Shown: positions 30,136-30,662 of the stretch, in pieces
Numbering within the stretch: the stretch's first letter is position 1
Layout: each line of letters begins with the position of its first letter
Virus record (IMG/VR): IMGVR_UViG_3300044971_000362
Span: 1-30,662 of that record
Source: a virus
Length of the DNA: 30,662 nt
Strand: one strand, 5' to 3'
Notes under the pieces: generated by a model
Told to the model about the DNA's origin: nothing
Databases searched by the model: none
What the model saw: only the letters and a program-made list of their open reading frames with translations
Position numbers and translations under genes: made by a program

Positions 30136-30324
30136 TTAATTTGATGTAGGATAAGGAGATTGTGTTTTACCAATACCTTGTGCCCATAATCTACCATCAC
30201 AGCATTGTCTAGAGTATTTCTTTTTATCTTTACATAGACAACCCCTTCTACTTCCTTTACCAGGAACAGCTAGACCTTGTGTTGGGCCTAAGTAGATACC
30301 TTCCATTTGTGCTCTATTTGCCAT
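30136..30324 (-). CDS. Small Cys-rich protein, unknown function
   Basis: I choose ATG 30324 (MANRAQMEGIYLGPTQGLAV), which gives 62 aa; an upstream TTG at 30339 adds only five residues from the spacer. The core CLCKDKKKYSRQCCDGRLWA followed by QGIG carries four Cys residues in CxC and CC pairs, suited to one zinc ion. I recall the C-L-C...Y-S-x-x-C-C-D-G...Q-G-I-G pattern from small proteins beside capsid genes in Bacteroidota phages; its role is unknown. It lies between the frameshift gene and the scaffold. Confidence 0.75.
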   Translation of the reverse strand: MANRAQMEGIYLGPTQGLAVPGKGSRRGCLCKDKKKYSRQCCDGRLWAQGIGKTQSPYPTSN

Positions 30325-30361
30325 ATGACTATATAACAAAGTAAAAAGAATTTTTCCAATA

Positions 30362-30625
30362 TTATTTTATACCACTCATTATTTGTTTATGTAGCATATC
30401 TTGTACTAATGCAGTATCTGCTTTATACGCAAGATACAATAGACACTTCTCTAATGGTAGTTCAACAATAGTATCAAACTTTAAGATGTCTCCGTTTGCG
30501 AGTTCAACAATCGAAGAATAGCCTCTCCACTTTTTCCCGTGATTGATTTGAATAGATGTAGGATTTCCTGCTCCGCCATCAAAGATTTCTGGGTATATTG
30601 TTGTAAGTCTTTTGATGTATTGATA
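30362..30625 (-). CDS. -1 frame extension of the tail-chaperone-like gene (T part)
   Basis: After the T9 run (30633-30625) the -1 frame stays open for 87 codons to TAA 30364-30362. It encodes YQYIKRLTTIYPEIFDGG at its start, QINHGKKWRGYSSIVELANG in the middle, then DILKFDTIVELPLEKCLLYL. No ATG lies in this frame between an upstream TAA and the run, so it can only be translated by frameshifting or from a TTG at 30640. Fused to the first 174 codons it gives about 261 aa. The lysine/tryptophan-containing middle and the helical L-P-L-x-K-C-L-x-Y-L segment are, in my memory, recurrent in Bacteroidota phage proteins of this type. Confidence 0.68.
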   Translation of the reverse strand, partial: YQYIKRLTTIYPEIFDGGAGNPTSIQINHGKKWRGYSSIVELANGDILKFDTIVELPLEKCLLYLAYKADTALVQDMLHKQIMSGIK

Positions 30626-30662
30626 AAAAAAAACAGGCAACCAAAATTTACCCTCATATTAG
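30481..30662 (-). CDS. Zero-frame 3' end of the tail-chaperone-like gene (partial, from right edge)
   Basis: This is the right-hand copy of the gene described at 1-630, cut at its 5' side by the window edge. After the T9 run the zero frame continues for 47 codons as INTSKDLQQYTQKSLMAE and so on to NSQTETS, ending at TAA 30483-30481. It thus overlaps 30481-30625 with the -1 frame, so that stretch codes in two frames. Confidence 0.68.
   Translation of the reverse strand, partial: NMRVNFGCLFFFINTSKDLQQYTQKSLMAEQEILHLFKSITGKSGEAILRLLNSQTETS
30517..30662. repeat. Right copy of the 146-bp terminal overlap
   Basis: This matches 1-146 except for A at 30643 versus G at 127. In the zero frame of the gene the change is TTT versus TTC, both Phe, which looks like natural variation and not sequencing noise. 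Confidence 0.95.

Noticed and set aside
1-30662. Integrated prophage with attachment sites
   Set aside because: No integrase, repressor or flanking host gene is present, and the terminal match is explained by circular closure.

Overview
The window looks like the complete genome of a small tailed bacteriophage, of siphovirus type, infecting a member of the Bacteroidota (probably Flavobacteriia-like). The first 146 bases recur at the end (30517-30662) with one mismatch, so this is a circularly closed assembly of about 30,516 bp written with a 146-bp overlap. Every supported gene is on the minus strand. The DNA is strongly AT-rich, spacers lack Shine-Dalgarno sequences, and two promoters have a TTTG -33 element with a 20-nt spacer, all of which fit Bacteroidota. 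No ribosomal, tRNA or host gene is seen.

In the direction of transcription (decreasing coordinates): (a) Replication block, 8652-7005. A promoter, a leader with a possible attenuator, a DnaD-like replication protein carrying three 33-bp tandem repeats (possible origin iterons), a NUMOD4/HNH endonuclease, then a short intergenic unit that looks like a roughly 103-nt structured RNA with its own -7 box and terminator. (b) Middle block, 6947-2320. A second promoter of the same design, a second HNH gene, four small Bacteroidota-phage proteins including an ECF-type sigma factor, then a tightly overlapping cassette of glycan-modifying enzymes (two glycosyltransferases or glycosyltransferase-like proteins, a SAM methyltransferase, a hexapeptide acetyltransferase) mixed with two small unknowns. 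(c) Packaging and head, 2283 to 1 and across the join to 27880. Small and large terminase, a coiled-coil protein, a two-frame gene with a T9 slippery run (tail-chaperone-like G/GT arrangement), a Cys-rich small protein, scaffold-like protein, major capsid protein, major tail protein, terminator. (d) Connector and tail, 27808-8885. A small beta-rich protein, portal, connector proteins, baseplate-like proteins, a 1690-aa repetitive fibre, a 50-aa protein, tape measure, an XkdF-like protease with a Cys cluster, a decoration-like protein, a LamG-like adhesin, and small genes ending in a lipoprotein and a Lys-rich peptide, then a terminator.

The genome appears to depend on the host replisome: no polymerase, helicase, integrase or recognisable endolysin was found. 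A phage sigma factor plus a recurrent TTTGTTAAATA element before structural genes suggests a dedicated middle/late transcription programme. The points most worth a second look are the -1 frameshift gene spanning the join, the leader hairpin whose 7-nt loop matches an upstream segment exactly, the intergenic RNA between the two HNH genes, and the 33-bp tandem repeats inside the replication gene. Function names rest on remembered family patterns and visible motifs, not on database searches.
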